Of a stretch of 64,000 nucleotides of DNA, positions 28,515 to 38,000 are shown one piece after another (the stretch's first letter is position 1; each line of letters opens with the position of its first letter). Under the pieces are notes generated by a model. The model did not search any database and had not been told where the DNA came from. It saw nothing but the letters and a program-made list of their open reading frames with translations. Where the stretch lies: the NCBI GenBank assembly GCA_031288175.1, contig JAITRW010000029.1, positions 61,539-125,538 of the forward strand, given 5' to 3'. This DNA comes from Tannerellaceae bacterium (GTDB lineage: Bacteria; Bacteroidota; Bacteroidia; Bacteroidales; Tannerellaceae). The translations under genes and the position numbers were made by a program.

Positions 28515-31500
28515 TTATCTAACTACAAACTTATCAATGAATTGCTGATTACCCTTAACCGAATGCAAAAGGTAAACACCTTGAGAAAGATCGAAAGGAT
28601 ACATCTCGTCATCGGAGGAAGGATTAAAAACAGCTTTCGTTTGCCCGGAAAGGGAAACGACGAAGATATGATGACCGGCGAACCCCTTTACAAAGAACGA
28701 TCCCTCGCGATAGTAGATCTGCTCATTACCTATCGGTATTTCGACGGAAGATAACCTATTCCGTACCGACACCACACAGGCAGCACGGAAAGAACCGGAG
28801 GAAACAACATGTATTGCAGTAGAACCTACACTATGAGCCGTTACGACACCGTCGTTAGTTACGGAAACAACAGAGGCGTTATCTGAGAACCACGTAGCTG
28901 TCTCTCCAGTGGTATTAATGAGAGTAATAGTAAAGACTTCATCTTGTTTCATCTCTTTATAAGACTCCATAAGATAAAAAGAAGAATTCGCCGAAGATGT
29001 CATGCAATTAACCACGCAGGTATCAATCCGTGCACCGGTAGACGCAGTAATTTCAGCTTTCCCAACTCCAACAGCCGTTACCAACCCTTTTGTATCAACA
29101 ACGGCAACCAAAGAATCGGATGTAGTCCATACTATATCATTGTAGGCCAATTCAGGAACAAAAGAGACAGAAAGAGGATAGGAAGTTCCTTCCTGCAAGT
29201 TGATTTCCCTTACGTTGAGTCGAATGATAGAAGCACCGACTTTTACTACACAAGTGTCGGACAACCCATTGTCTGTAGAGACGACGAGTTGTGCCGTACC
29301 TAACATCAGTGCCTCAAAACCTCCCTCTTTCCGAACATTAACAATAGTAGGATCATCACTGCTCCAATTTAATTCACTTTTAAGTGCATCGCCGGGAAAA
29401 ATTGTGATGGGAATATCAAAGATATCTCCTAATCCGACAGGCCAAGAAGATGGAATTTCAATATGAGTGATGGGATTGACAACCGTTACAGAGAAAGAGG
29501 CAAACAACGTGTCATAAGGGCTTTGCAGTACACAGGCCGTGACCACAGCCGTCCCTTGTCCAACGGCACGTATACTGTCCCCGACAAGCACAACAACTGT
29601 GGTATCAGAAACCGAGTATTCTACAGCGATCTCGTCTTCGATATCGGGCTCAACAAGCAGCTTAAATTCGTAACTATTACCTTGTTTGAGTGGTTCAGTG
29701 TCAGGAAAAAGCGGAAGAAGAGTAGCGGAAGAAGGAGCTATATATATATCGTAGGTCGCATAAATCTTATCATTAGCACGGAGCCGTGCTGTGACTATAA
29801 CAGTCCCTATGTGCGCTCCGGCCGTCAGGATACCGGAAATACTGTCAATAGTGGCCAACGAAGTATCGGAGACCGACCAGATAAGACGGGGATCGGGAAG
29901 ATTGTCAGGGAGAACATCCGTACGAAGACGAACACTATCAAAGGGAGAGATGATACGGGGATTAACAGCCTTGAAACAGATCTGTGCTACATAAACGCGA
30001 CAAGCGGAAACGAGAGCTTGCTCCCCCTGCACCACAGGTGCTATGGTCACAGAGACGGTAGCGTCACTGGGCACTTTTTTTGCTGTGATATATCCTGTTG
30101 TTTGCCCAATTCCAACAATATCGGGACGTGAACTTGTCCATGAAGCCTTCCTCTGATCTTTTTCATTGGAGAACTTGACGCCTAATTGTAAACTCTCACC
30201 GAAAGCCAAGACGGGTACTTCATTATTCACGAGAGAAATGGTCAGCGGGGCATCGGTCTCCATTTGAAGTTTGTTAACCTCACCCTCTTGTATCCACTTG
30301 AAACGAGCTTGCTCAGTAGGGAAAAGAGCACGTCCACTTACCTTATGGTGAAAAAAATCAACAGGAGGGCGATTATCGCCTTTGGTCGTCAATATTGTAC
30401 GTTCTCCGTTGGTAAAGAGAGGATATTCAACGATAAGAGAATCAGTGATGGCTAATTCTGAAAATAACAACCCATTGAATTCTCCTGTTTCTTCATCATA
30501 ACCGCTTCCCGAAACAGGGGTAAGAGTGACGTTATCCATAGTCACCCTTCCGGAAGAAGAAAAAGCATCATACACCATTTTTCCGCGAAACGTCACATCG
30601 CCCTCTAATGACACAGGACTATAAAACGATGCATCCGCCACTTTTGCGCCCTGCCAGTTTCCTTCGGCACTCTTAACGACAGTGATACCATTAAGTGTTA
30701 TATTCTGTACATCAATATGTAGCGGAACATCCCAATTGTAGTCAAAAACAAGGACATCCCCACTGTCAGCGGATAAAGACAATTTACTCTCGCCACCTTG
30801 CGGACTTTCACCCCATCCTTCCTTTCCATTATAACCACCCAACAAGGCAATATAATTACTCTCTATATACTGACTTTCGGAGACATTATGATTACCCTCT
30901 GAGAAAAAATAACGGTCGTCGTAATCATCGCGTAAACTAACAGCATGCGCGAAATTGGAATAAGTCGTACACCAGGGGAACCCTTCTGTTCCATTGTCGG
31001 GACGTATGAAAACAGATTTAAGAATATGCACATCCATTTGGGTACCTTCAAAAGCCTCAATACTTTCAGCCAGCACAGACGCATGGATGTAAGCGGATCC
31101 CTTCAAGGCTAAACAATTCTTGAATGCCCTACTTCCTATTCGTAGGAGAACGTTAGGGTCTATCCGCACACCCTCTAATTTTTTACACTCCTCGAAAGCA
31201 CCTCGCGTTCCGGGTAATATTGAGTTATAACCTTCAATGTATTTCACGGAAGACAGATCTATCAGTTCCGTCAACCCTGTACATCCAGAAAAAGCTCCGC
31301 CTCCAATAGAAACGATATTTTTAGAAAGACGCACAGACCTCAATCCCGAGCAATCGTTGAACGAACCGCTACCAATACGTGTCATCTTGCTACCAGCCGG
31401 TATAACTAAGGCGTCAAAGCCCGCACAACCATAAAAAGCCCCCTTATGATTATAAGTATCATCCTCAAGAATGAGTACGGAAGCAGGGATATCCAGCGTA

Positions 31501-31928
31501 CCGGTAAGCTTCGAACAACCGGCAAAAGCGCCTACCCCGATACGCTTCAGCCCGGAAGGGAGCGAGAGGGCACCAGCCATACTTGTACCTACAAAGGCAC
31601 TGTCTCCAATCTCCTCCATCACAAAAGGTAAAGTGACAGTAGTCAACTTGTACATCTTATAGAGAGCCAAGTCCGGCAAAATACCTCCTGTAAAAGCAGC
31701 CTCTTGTAGATCCAAAACGATTAATTCTTTTGCCGCCTTACGAAGGAAAACAAAGTCCTTCTCATTCATTTCCCCGACGATCTTCAACTCAGTAATGGTA
31801 GACATCTTGGCAGAATCTACCTTCTGGGACAATGTACCCGGAGCACTTAGATTATACTGTTCGGCCTTGATCTCTCGAACGGTCAAAAAGGATAATCCAA
31901 CGAGCGCAAGCAAAAACACTTCTTTCAT
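28515..31928 (-). CDS. Large secreted LRR (BspA-like) and bacterial Ig-like repeat protein with T9SS sorting domain
   Basis: A 1137-residue surface protein. A signal peptide (MKEVFLLALVGLSFLTVREIKA) is followed by BspA-type LRRs to about residue 300 (AFVGTSMAGALSLPSGLKRI, AFAGCSKLTGTLDIPASV, AFSGCTGLTELIDLSSV, AFKNCLALKGSA), a beta-rich middle, then about five bacterial Ig-like (Big_2) units with the mark W-S-x-(D/S)-xxx-(A/V)-x-(V/I) ... G-xx-T-(A/V) (WTSSRPDIVGIGQTTGYITA; WSVSDTSLATIDSISGILTA; WSSDDPTIVNV; WTTSDSLVAVVDTKGLVTA; WFSDNASVVSVTNDGVVTA). The last 75 residues (IFVVSLSGQTKAVFNPSS, LSQGVYLLHS) fit a type A T9SS sorting domain. A likely adhesin; ligand unknown. ATG 31928 is chosen from the box at 31961-31968; 31946 is possible. 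Confidence 0.85.
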   Translation of the reverse strand: MKEVFLLALVGLSFLTVREIKAEQYNLSAPGTLSQKVDSAKMSTITELKIVGEMNEKDFVFLRKAAKELIVLDLQEAAFTGGILPDLALYKMYKLTTVTLPFVMEEIGDSAFVGTSMAGALSLPSGLKRIGVGAFAGCSKLTGTLDIPASVLILEDDTYNHKGAFYGCAGFDALVIPAGSKMTRIGSGSFNDCSGLRSVRLSKNIVSIGGGAFSGCTGLTELIDLSSVKYIEGYNSILPGTRGAFEECKKLEGVRIDPNVLLRIGSRAFKNCLALKGSAYIHASVLAESIEAFEGTQMDVHILKSVFIRPDNGTEGFPWCTTYSNFAHAVSLRDDYDDRYFFSEGNHNVSESQYIESNYIALLGGYNGKEGWGESPQGGESKLSLSADSGDVLVFDYNWDVPLHIDVQNITLNGITVVKSAEGNWQGAKVADASFYSPVSLEGDVTFRGKMVYDAFSSSGRVTMDNVTLTPVSGSGYDEETGEFNGLLFSELAITDSLIVEYPLFTNGERTILTTKGDNRPPVDFFHHKVSGRALFPTEQARFKWIQEGEVNKLQMETDAPLTISLVNNEVPVLAFGESLQLGVKFSNEKDQRKASWTSSRPDIVGIGQTTGYITAKKVPSDATVSVTIAPVVQGEQALVSACRVYVAQICFKAVNPRIISPFDSVRLRTDVLPDNLPDPRLIWSVSDTSLATIDSISGILTAGAHIGTVIVTARLRANDKIYATYDIYIAPSSATLLPLFPDTEPLKQGNSYEFKLLVEPDIEDEIAVEYSVSDTTVVVLVGDSIRAVGQGTAVVTACVLQSPYDTLFASFSVTVVNPITHIEIPSSWPVGLGDIFDIPITIFPGDALKSELNWSSDDPTIVNVRKEGGFEALMLGTAQLVVSTDNGLSDTCVVKVGASIIRLNVREINLQEGTSYPLSVSFVPELAYNDIVWTTSDSLVAVVDTKGLVTAVGVGKAEITASTGARIDTCVVNCMTSSANSSFYLMESYKEMKQDEVFTITLINTTGETATWFSDNASVVSVTNDGVVTAHSVGSTAIHVVSSGSFRAACVVSVRNRLSSVEIPIGNEQIYYREGSFFVKGFAGHHIFVVSLSGQTKAVFNPSSDDEMYPFDLSQGVYLLHSVKGNQQFIDKFVVR

Positions 31929-31960
31929 AAACCTGCCTCTTTTCATGGATTTTACAAGGG

Positions 31961-31968
31961 CAAACTTA
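31961..31968 (-). promoter_or_regulatory. Probable -7 box for the LRR/Ig-like gene
   Basis: TAAGTTTG on the minus strand (31968 to 31961) fits TAnnTTTG and puts the transcript start near 31954. This argues against starts upstream of 31946 for the gene. No clear -33 TTTG is seen. Confidence 0.45.
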
Positions 31969-31991
31969 GGCATATTTCTTCTCTCTAACAC

Positions 31992-32027
31992 AAGGAGGGC
32001 GCCCCATTTTCTCGGGACACCCTCCTT
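31992..32027 (-). terminator. Terminator-like hairpin after rplI
   Basis: AAGGAGGG and CCCTCCTT form an eight-base-pair stem that extends inward by six more pairs including G-U pairs, with an eight-base loop (arms 31992-32005 and 32014-32027). It lies 24 bases after the rplI stop. No strong T run follows on the minus strand, so termination efficiency is uncertain. Confidence 0.6.
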
Positions 32028-32050
32028 AATGTTTAGTTTTCATGGTCAGT

Positions 32051-32494
32051 CTATTCAGATACCACCGTGAATGGTATCTCTACGGAAACCTCACGATGCA
32101 ATTGAGCCACTGCCTTATAAGTACCCACCCGCTTGACCGCATCTCCAATATGAATAAGCTTACGGTCTATCTCTATTCCTCGTTTGGCAAGGGCAGAAGA
32201 TATCTGTATGCTCCCTACGGAACCAAAGATAGTCCCCGCCTCACTTGTTTTAGCGGCAATAGTGAGAGAAATACCTTCCAACTTGGTAGCTATCGCTTGG
32301 GCTGCCGCTTTAATACCGGCCAATTTATGAGCGCGCTGTCTCTGATTTTCAGCCAATACCTTACGGGCGGCCTCCGAGGCAATCACTGCTTTACGTTGGG
32401 GGATAAGGTAGTTGCGCCCGTAGCCGTCTTTCACTGTCACAATATCATCCTTATAACCCAAGTTGACGATATCTTCTTTCAATATGATCTGCAT
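32051..32494 (-). CDS. rplI: 50S ribosomal protein bL9
   Basis: A 147-residue two-domain ribosomal protein. N-terminal MQIILKEDIVNLGYKDDIVTVKDGYGRNYLIPQ-type signature, then the connecting helix (ANQRQRAHKLAGIKAAAQ-like) and the C-terminal domain (GTIFGSVGSIQISSAL). Normal length. Last gene of the rpsF-rpsR-rplI operon. Confidence 0.98.
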   Translation of the reverse strand: MQIILKEDIVNLGYKDDIVTVKDGYGRNYLIPQRKAVIASEAARKVLAENQRQRAHKLAGIKAAAQAIATKLEGISLTIAAKTSEAGTIFGSVGSIQISSALAKRGIEIDRKLIHIGDAVKRVGTYKAVAQLHREVSVEIPFTVVSE

Positions 32495-32513
32495 GGTTAT
32501 CTCCTTTCCTTTG

Positions 32514-32798
32514 TTACTTCATCAAATCGGTCACGTAAGGAAGCAACGCCAAGTGACGGGCACGCTTCACTGCTTGTGCTACGCGACGCTGAAACTTCAA
32601 TGAAGTACCCGTCAGACGGCGGGGCAAAATCTTACCCTGCTCGTTGAGGAACTTCTTAAGAAATTCAGGATCCTTATAGTCAATGTACTTTATACCGTTT
32701 TTCTTAAAACGGCAGTACTTTTTCTTCTTTATTTCTACCGTAGGCGGAACAAGGTACCTGACTTCTTGTTGCTGTGATTGCTGCTGTTGCATGGCCAT
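32514..32798 (-). CDS. rpsR: 30S ribosomal protein bS18
   Basis: A 94-residue ribosomal protein. Core [40 protein letters not shown] and [11 protein letters not shown]. The N-terminal Gln-rich lead ([12 protein letters not shown]) is a Bacteroidetes-type extension. Middle gene of the operon, three bases after rpsF. Confidence 0.98.
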   Translation of the reverse strand: MAMQQQQSQQQEVRYLVPPTVEIKKKKYCRFKKNGIKYIDYKDPEFLKKFLNEQGKILPRRLTGTSLKFQRRVAQAVKRARHLALLPYVTDLMK

Positions 32799-32801
32799 AA
32801 C

Positions 32802-33167
32802 TCAACCCTCCTTTGCTACTTCGTTATTTTCTTTTGACGATGCTTTGTACTGACGCCTCTTGATAGCGTATTCCAATGCAAACTTATCTTGACGGAAAGT
32901 CAAGAAACGCATCACACGCTCATCTCGACGAAAATTGACCTCCAGTTTAGCGATAACCGAAGGGTCAGACTTGAACTCTATCAAGTGATAGAACCCTGTC
33001 GTCTTTTTGTTAATGGGATAGGCCAATTTGCGTAGCCCCCATTGTTCCTGATTCACTATCTCCGCTCCTTCTGATTTGAGCAGGTCCGCGAACTTCTCTA
33101 CCGCTTCCTTCATCTGAACATCAGACAAAACGGGAGTTAAAATGAAAACGGTCTCATAGCTGTTCAT
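32802..33167 (-). CDS. rpsF: 30S ribosomal protein bS6
   Basis: A 121-residue protein that pairs with bS18 on the 30S platform. Seen: [16 protein letters not shown], the conserved [18 protein letters not shown] and [14 protein letters not shown]. First gene of the S6 operon, 39 bases after a perfect -7 box. Confidence 0.98.
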   Translation of the reverse strand: MNSYETVFILTPVLSDVQMKEAVEKFADLLKSEGAEIVNQEQWGLRKLAYPINKKTTGFYHLIEFKSDPSVIAKLEVNFRRDERVMRFLTFRQDKFALEYAIKRRQYKASSKENNEVAKEG

Positions 33168-33205
33168 AAACCTTTATACCCTATACTTGTTCATTTTTAG
33201 CGCGG

Positions 33206-33213
33206 CAAAGGTA
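33206..33213 (-). promoter_or_regulatory. Probable -7 box of the rpsF operon
   Basis: TACCTTTG on the minus strand (33213 to 33206) is a perfect -7 match. No TTTG occurs at the expected -33 distance. Confidence 0.55.
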
Positions 33214-33296
33214 ACAATACTTCCGACTTAAGAATAACCACTCACAACTTTTTTCCGTTTCTCTGTATTTACCACCCTTCCGTGAAAAATCTCATC

Positions 33297-33304
33297 TATC
33301 TTTG
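33297..33304 (+). promoter_or_regulatory. Probable -7 box of the Crp-family gene
   Basis: TATCTTTG at 33297-33304, 36 bases before the GTG start of the regulator. A -33 element is not evident. Confidence 0.5.
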
Positions 33305-33339
33305 CAGGACGAACTTATGTCAGGTACTGCACGAAAGTT

Positions 33340-34038
33340 GTGGACACGTATTCATTAGCACTTAACTTGCCGGTCAGTTTATCCGATATATGGAGGCTGC
33401 TCACCGACAAAGAACATGATGTTCTCCGCACAGTGTCGAAAGTACATCTATACAAGCGTAACCAACTTATCTACGCTGAGGGGGAATTACCTCAAGATAT
33501 GATGTGTTTGCTTCGCGGAAAAGTAAAGATCTTCAAAAATGGCGTCGGAGGACGTAGCCAAATCATGCGCATGGTCAAGCCTGTACAATATTTCGGGTAT
33601 CGTGCTTTTTTTGCTCAAGAAAAATATCTCACCAATGCCGCTGCCTTCGAGCCGTCTGAGGTTTGCCTTATCCCTATGACGACTGTCTGTGACTTTATCA
33701 AAGAGAATTCCAGGCTTGCCATGTTTTTCATTCGACAGTTATCCACCGATCTCGGCGTGGCTGATGAGCGTACCGTAAGCCTCACTCAAAAACATGTACG
33801 CGGACGTCTCGCCGAAGCTATTATTTTCCTGCTTGACAGCTATGGCCTTGAAGAAGATGGTTCCACGCTAAGCATCTATCTCGCCCGTGAGGATCTCGCC
33901 AGTCTTTCCAACATGACCACCTCTAACGCTATTCGTACCCTTTCAACATTTGTCAATGAACGTATCATTGCCATTGACGGCCGTAAGATACGTGTTCTTG
34001 ACCCAGATCGCCTCGAAAGAATTTCCCGTCTCGGGTAA
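33340..34038 (+). CDS. Crp/Fnr-family transcriptional regulator
   Basis: A 232-residue regulator. Residues about 25-130 form the cyclic-nucleotide-binding-like beta roll (HLYKRNQLIYAEGELPQDMMCLLRGKVKIFKNG), then a dimerisation helix and a Crp-type helix-turn-helix (YLAREDLASLSNMTTSNAIRTLS). There is no N- or C-terminal Cys cluster, so it is not a classical oxygen-sensing Fnr. Start GTG 33340 is supported by the promoter box and by alignment of the N-terminus with Bacteroides relatives; no suitable ATG exists. Close homologues are common in Bacteroidales; targets are unknown. Confidence 0.88.
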   Translation: MDTYSLALNLPVSLSDIWRLLTDKEHDVLRTVSKVHLYKRNQLIYAEGELPQDMMCLLRGKVKIFKNGVGGRSQIMRMVKPVQYFGYRAFFAQEKYLTNAAAFEPSEVCLIPMTTVCDFIKENSRLAMFFIRQLSTDLGVADERTVSLTQKHVRGRLAEAIIFLLDSYGLEEDGSTLSIYLAREDLASLSNMTTSNAIRTLSTFVNERIIAIDGRKIRVLDPDRLERISRLG

Positions 34039-34074
34039 TCCTTCTAAGCGTCAAAACCAAATAATAAAATCTAC

Positions 34075-34539
34075 TTACTCCAATCTTCGTTCGCGTCGCC
34101 GTAAAAACCGTCGGATGAACTTCTGCTCGGCCTCCCTGTACCGGAACAATTTAGCAGGCGGCAAAATTTTCTTGAACCGCTCATAATATACTTTAGATAA
34201 TTGCGCGACCTTGAGATCCGCCTCCACACAACAATCAATAACTTGCGAGTAGCGACTATCCTCCGAACTATCTTCCTTTCGCAATTCACGGAGAGAACGA
34301 CGGCAATCACGTCCCGCCTCAAACTTCTTTTGTCGGTATTCGTCACACAAGGGAAGAAAAGCGGCCTCCTCCTCAGGGGAAAGGCCTAACTCGGCGACAA
34401 TGAAAGTGTCGAACTTTGCGTCAAACTCTTCTTTGCCGAAATGTTTCCTGTCTTTTGGTTTTCCCTCCGGTTGCACCCAAGCTTCAACGGAGAACGACAG
34501 CAATACAATTGATACAAATGGAACGATTCTTCTAATCAT
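34075..34539 (-). CDS. Periplasmic protein of the ECF-sigma-factor-sensor type
   Basis: A 154-residue exported protein. ATG 34539 starts a signal peptide (MIRRIVPFVSIVLLSFSVEA); the open frame further upstream overlaps the neighbour and is ignored. The mature part is helical and charged with ELGLSPEEEAAFLPLCDEYRQK and a basic C-terminus, like the Bacteroidetes proteins annotated as sensors of ECF-type sigma factors and faintly like Spy/CpxP. It follows the small membrane protein gene, with a 49-base gap. Function is inferred from this arrangement. Confidence 0.6.
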   Translation of the reverse strand: MIRRIVPFVSIVLLSFSVEAWVQPEGKPKDRKHFGKEEFDAKFDTFIVAELGLSPEEEAAFLPLCDEYRQKKFEAGRDCRRSLRELRKEDSSEDSRYSQVIDCCVEADLKVAQLSKVYYERFKKILPPAKLFRYREAEQKFIRRFLRRRERRLE

Positions 34540-34588
34540 TGGTATTTTTCTGATATATTCTTCAAATATTTTTCTCTCTATTTCTGTA

Positions 34589-34891
34589 TTATTCAAGAAA
34601 ACCGAATTCTTCCACCGACACATATTTAGTATATTCCTCTTGCAAATACTCCGCATAATCATCTTCTTCACTATATAAATCAGATGTTTGCATAGGCATA
34701 AAGACGCGAAAAAAGAGGAGGAGACCCGTGAAGACAGCGGCAAGGTAAAACCACGGGACTATTCGTTGCCATAAAGTGACGGTAGAGACAGTCATCCGCT
34801 GACGCTCCGGCAGACTATCCATAATCTGATCGGTCAACTCCTCAAAATAACCATCGGGAACACGGAAAGGATTATCTATTTGATTTTTCAT
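34589..34891 (-). CDS. Small single-pass membrane protein, putative anti-sigma-like partner
   Basis: A 100-residue protein: a cytoplasmic N-terminus with NPFRVPDGYFEELTDQIMDSLP, one membrane segment at about residues 44-62 (IVPWFYLAAVFTGLLLFF), and an acidic C-terminus rich in Glu and Tyr. The NPF-VP-YFE start is usual in small Bacteroidetes proteins encoded next to ECF sigma genes. ATG 34891 is preferred to an upstream GTG/ATG. No sigma factor is next to it in this window: the upstream neighbour is the divergent sprA. Confidence 0.6.
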   Translation of the reverse strand: MKNQIDNPFRVPDGYFEELTDQIMDSLPERQRMTVSTVTLWQRIVPWFYLAAVFTGLLLFFRVFMPMQTSDLYSEEDDYAEYLQEEYTKYVSVEEFGFLE

Positions 34892-35033
34892 ACCTCCAAC
34901 TTTCACCATTCACATAACTTCCCCTAACATTTATTTTAGTTTTCGACCTTCAAGGAAGAAAAAGGTTTAAGCGGTAAATACTGTTTCTTTACTTTTTACG
35001 TTATGTAGTCACTGGACGACGATTAAATACTGA

Positions 35034-38000
35034 ATGAAAAGGATCGTGTTTGGGATAGCCTACCTGTTGGTATGGGCGTTAGGGTTGTGTGCGCAGGAAA
35101 GGGCAGACAGCTTGTCGCGTTATCCCATTGCGCGTACCTCGTTGCAAGAATATACAGATCTTGTCCGACAGTCACCTGTTGATTTGCGTAATCCGGAAAA
35201 CATCAAACGAACCGTTGAGTACGATTTGCGTACGGGGATGTACGTTGTACATAGTCGCGTCGGTGAGATGGAAATTACCACGCCGGTAGTGCTGACACCG
35301 GAAGAATACAGCGCTTACACCATGCAACAATCCCTCCGTTCCTATTTCCGGCAGAAAAACGACGAGGCTTTTTCCGGCGAGAAAGAAAAAGGGTTTGACC
35401 TTTCAGATATGCAGTTTGATATTGGGGCGGCGGAAAAAGTGTTTGGTCCGGGGGGCGTCAAAGTAAAGACACAAGGCTCGGCAGAAATTTCTCTTGGATT
35501 AAAAAGTAATTCAACGCGCGATCCTTCGTTGCCGGAACGTGCACGCAGCCATACTTTTTTCAGTTTCGACGAAAACATTCAGCTCACCATGCAAGCCTCC
35601 GTAGGCGATAAGCTGAACTTCGATATGAATTATAACACCCAGACATCGTTCGATTTCGATTCTAAAAAACTTAAGCTTGCCTATCAGGGAAAAGAAGACG
35701 AAATCATCAAAAACATTGAGGCCGGTAACGTAAACATGACCACTTCCAATTCCCTTATCAACGGCGGAGCGGCTCTATTCGGTCTCAAAACAGACATGCA
35801 ATTCGGTAAGTTACGTGTCAATACCCTCTTCGCACAGCAGGAATCGGAATCAATGACCGTTTCTTCCCGGGGGGGTGTACAGACTAAACCTTTTGAAATA
35901 AAAGCCGACCAATACGACGAGAATCGTCATTTCTTCCTTGCCCACTACTTCTATGATACATACGATCAGTCCATGTCCTATCTCCCCTCCATTGCCTCGA
36001 AAGTGAACATCACCCGCATAGAAGTATGGATCACCAACAAGCGAAGTAATTACGATCAGGCACGTAACATTCTTGCTTTTGCCGATCTCGGTGAAAATTC
36101 CCATATCAGTAACACCTCTTTCACACAGCCTTCCGGTTCACAACCCATCCCTTCCAATGAAGCAAATAACCTGTATAGTTCCTTACTTGCCAATTATTCG
36201 GGGGCGCGAAGTATCAGTCAAGTGACCCAAGTGTTGTCCGGCGTTATGGATGGAGGCCGTGACTTTGAAAAGATTGAAAGCGCCCGCCGTCTGAACGAAA
36301 ACGAATACACCTTAAACCGACAACTCGGTTATATTTCCTTACGTACCCAATTGCAAGCTGACGAAGTACTCGCCGTCGCCTTTGAGTACCAATACGGTGG
36401 AACGGTTTATCAAGTAGGTGAATTCTCCACCGATAATTCTGACAACGCCTCTGCCTGCCTCTATGTCAAACTCATCAAGGGTACAACTAATTCTCCCAAC
36501 ATGCCGTTCTGGAAGTTGATGATGAAGAATGTATATGCTCTTACTAACTCTGCTTATTCTTACATCCAGACAGGTATCCAGCGAGAAAAGTTTCGTTTGG
36601 ATATCCTTTATCAAAGCGACACCACCGGTACCTACCTTAGTTACCTGCCTGAGGGACGTATACAGAACGAGATCCTCCTGCGCGTCATGAACCTTGATCG
36701 ATTGGATACACGTAATGAACCGCACGCTGACGGTTTCTTCGACTTCGTCACCGGTTTCACCGTTATTCCCGAATCCGGACGCATCATTTTCCCCGTCGCC
36801 GAACCTTTTGGTACACATCTGCGTGCACGGATTGGGGACGATGCTATCGCCGACAAATACGTCTATCAAGAATTGTACGATTCCACCCTTACCATTGCCC
36901 GCCAGATTGCCGAGAAAAACAAATTCATCCTCAGGGGAGAATACAAGTCTTCTTCGGGCGCAGAGATACAGCTTGACGCTATGAACGTAGCCAGAGGTTC
37001 GGTAAGGGTAACGGCCGACGGTACCGTATTGACCGAAAACACTGACTATACTGTGGACTATACCATGGGAACCGTCACCATTCTCAATGAAGGAGTCATT
37101 TCCAGTAACACGCCTGTCAGTGTCACGCTCGAAAATCAGTCCATGTTCAACATGCAACGTAAGACGATGCTTGGCCTTGACATGAACTACGATTTCAGCA
37201 AAGATTTCGTCCTTGGCGCCACTGTAATGCATATGTCCGAGATGCCTATCGACGTCAAGACGGAAATGGGTAGCGAATCTATCAAGAATACCCTTTGGGG
37301 ACTGAACGCCTCTTACAAAGGCGAAAGCCAATGGCTCACCAACCTTGCAGACAAATTGCCTTTGCTGACACTCACCCGGCCCAGCCAAATAGCCTTTAAG
37401 GCGGAATTCGCACATCTTATCGCCGGACACTACCAGAACAAATACACCGGTGAATACTCCTACCTTGATGATTTTGAGACTTCTCAAAGTGGATACAATT
37501 TGCAAGAGCCCTATGCATGGCAACTCGCAAGTACTCCTTTTGACGATCGTATTCCACCGCGTTTCCCTGAGGCCTCCCTCGTCAACGATCTTGATTACGG
37601 GAAGAATCGCGCCCTTACTGCCTGGTATATCATCGACGGCATTTTCACCCGCAAAAACTCCAGTACCATTCCCCGTCACATCACCAAAAACGACCAATCC
37701 AACCATTACGCCCGTGCCGTTGAAGTACAGGAACTTTTCCCAAACCGCGAACAGGCAATGAGTGATGCTTCCTTGCAACGCGTTCTCAACGTCGCGTATT
37801 ATCCCAACGAGAGAGGACCCTATAACCTTGATGCCGATAACATCAATCTCGACGGTTCTCTTACCTTTCCCGAACAACGTTGGGGAGGCCTCATGCGCCG
37901 TATCGAACAAAGCGATTTCGAGACTGCCAACATTGAGTTCATTGAATTCTGGTTACTTGATCCTTTCATCTACAACCCTACCGGAACGGGTGGTGATCTT

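Noticed and set aside
36339..37910. A 523-codon minus-strand ORF inside sprA
   Set aside because: Shadow ORF caused by the C-rich coding strand; no start context, promoter or domain.
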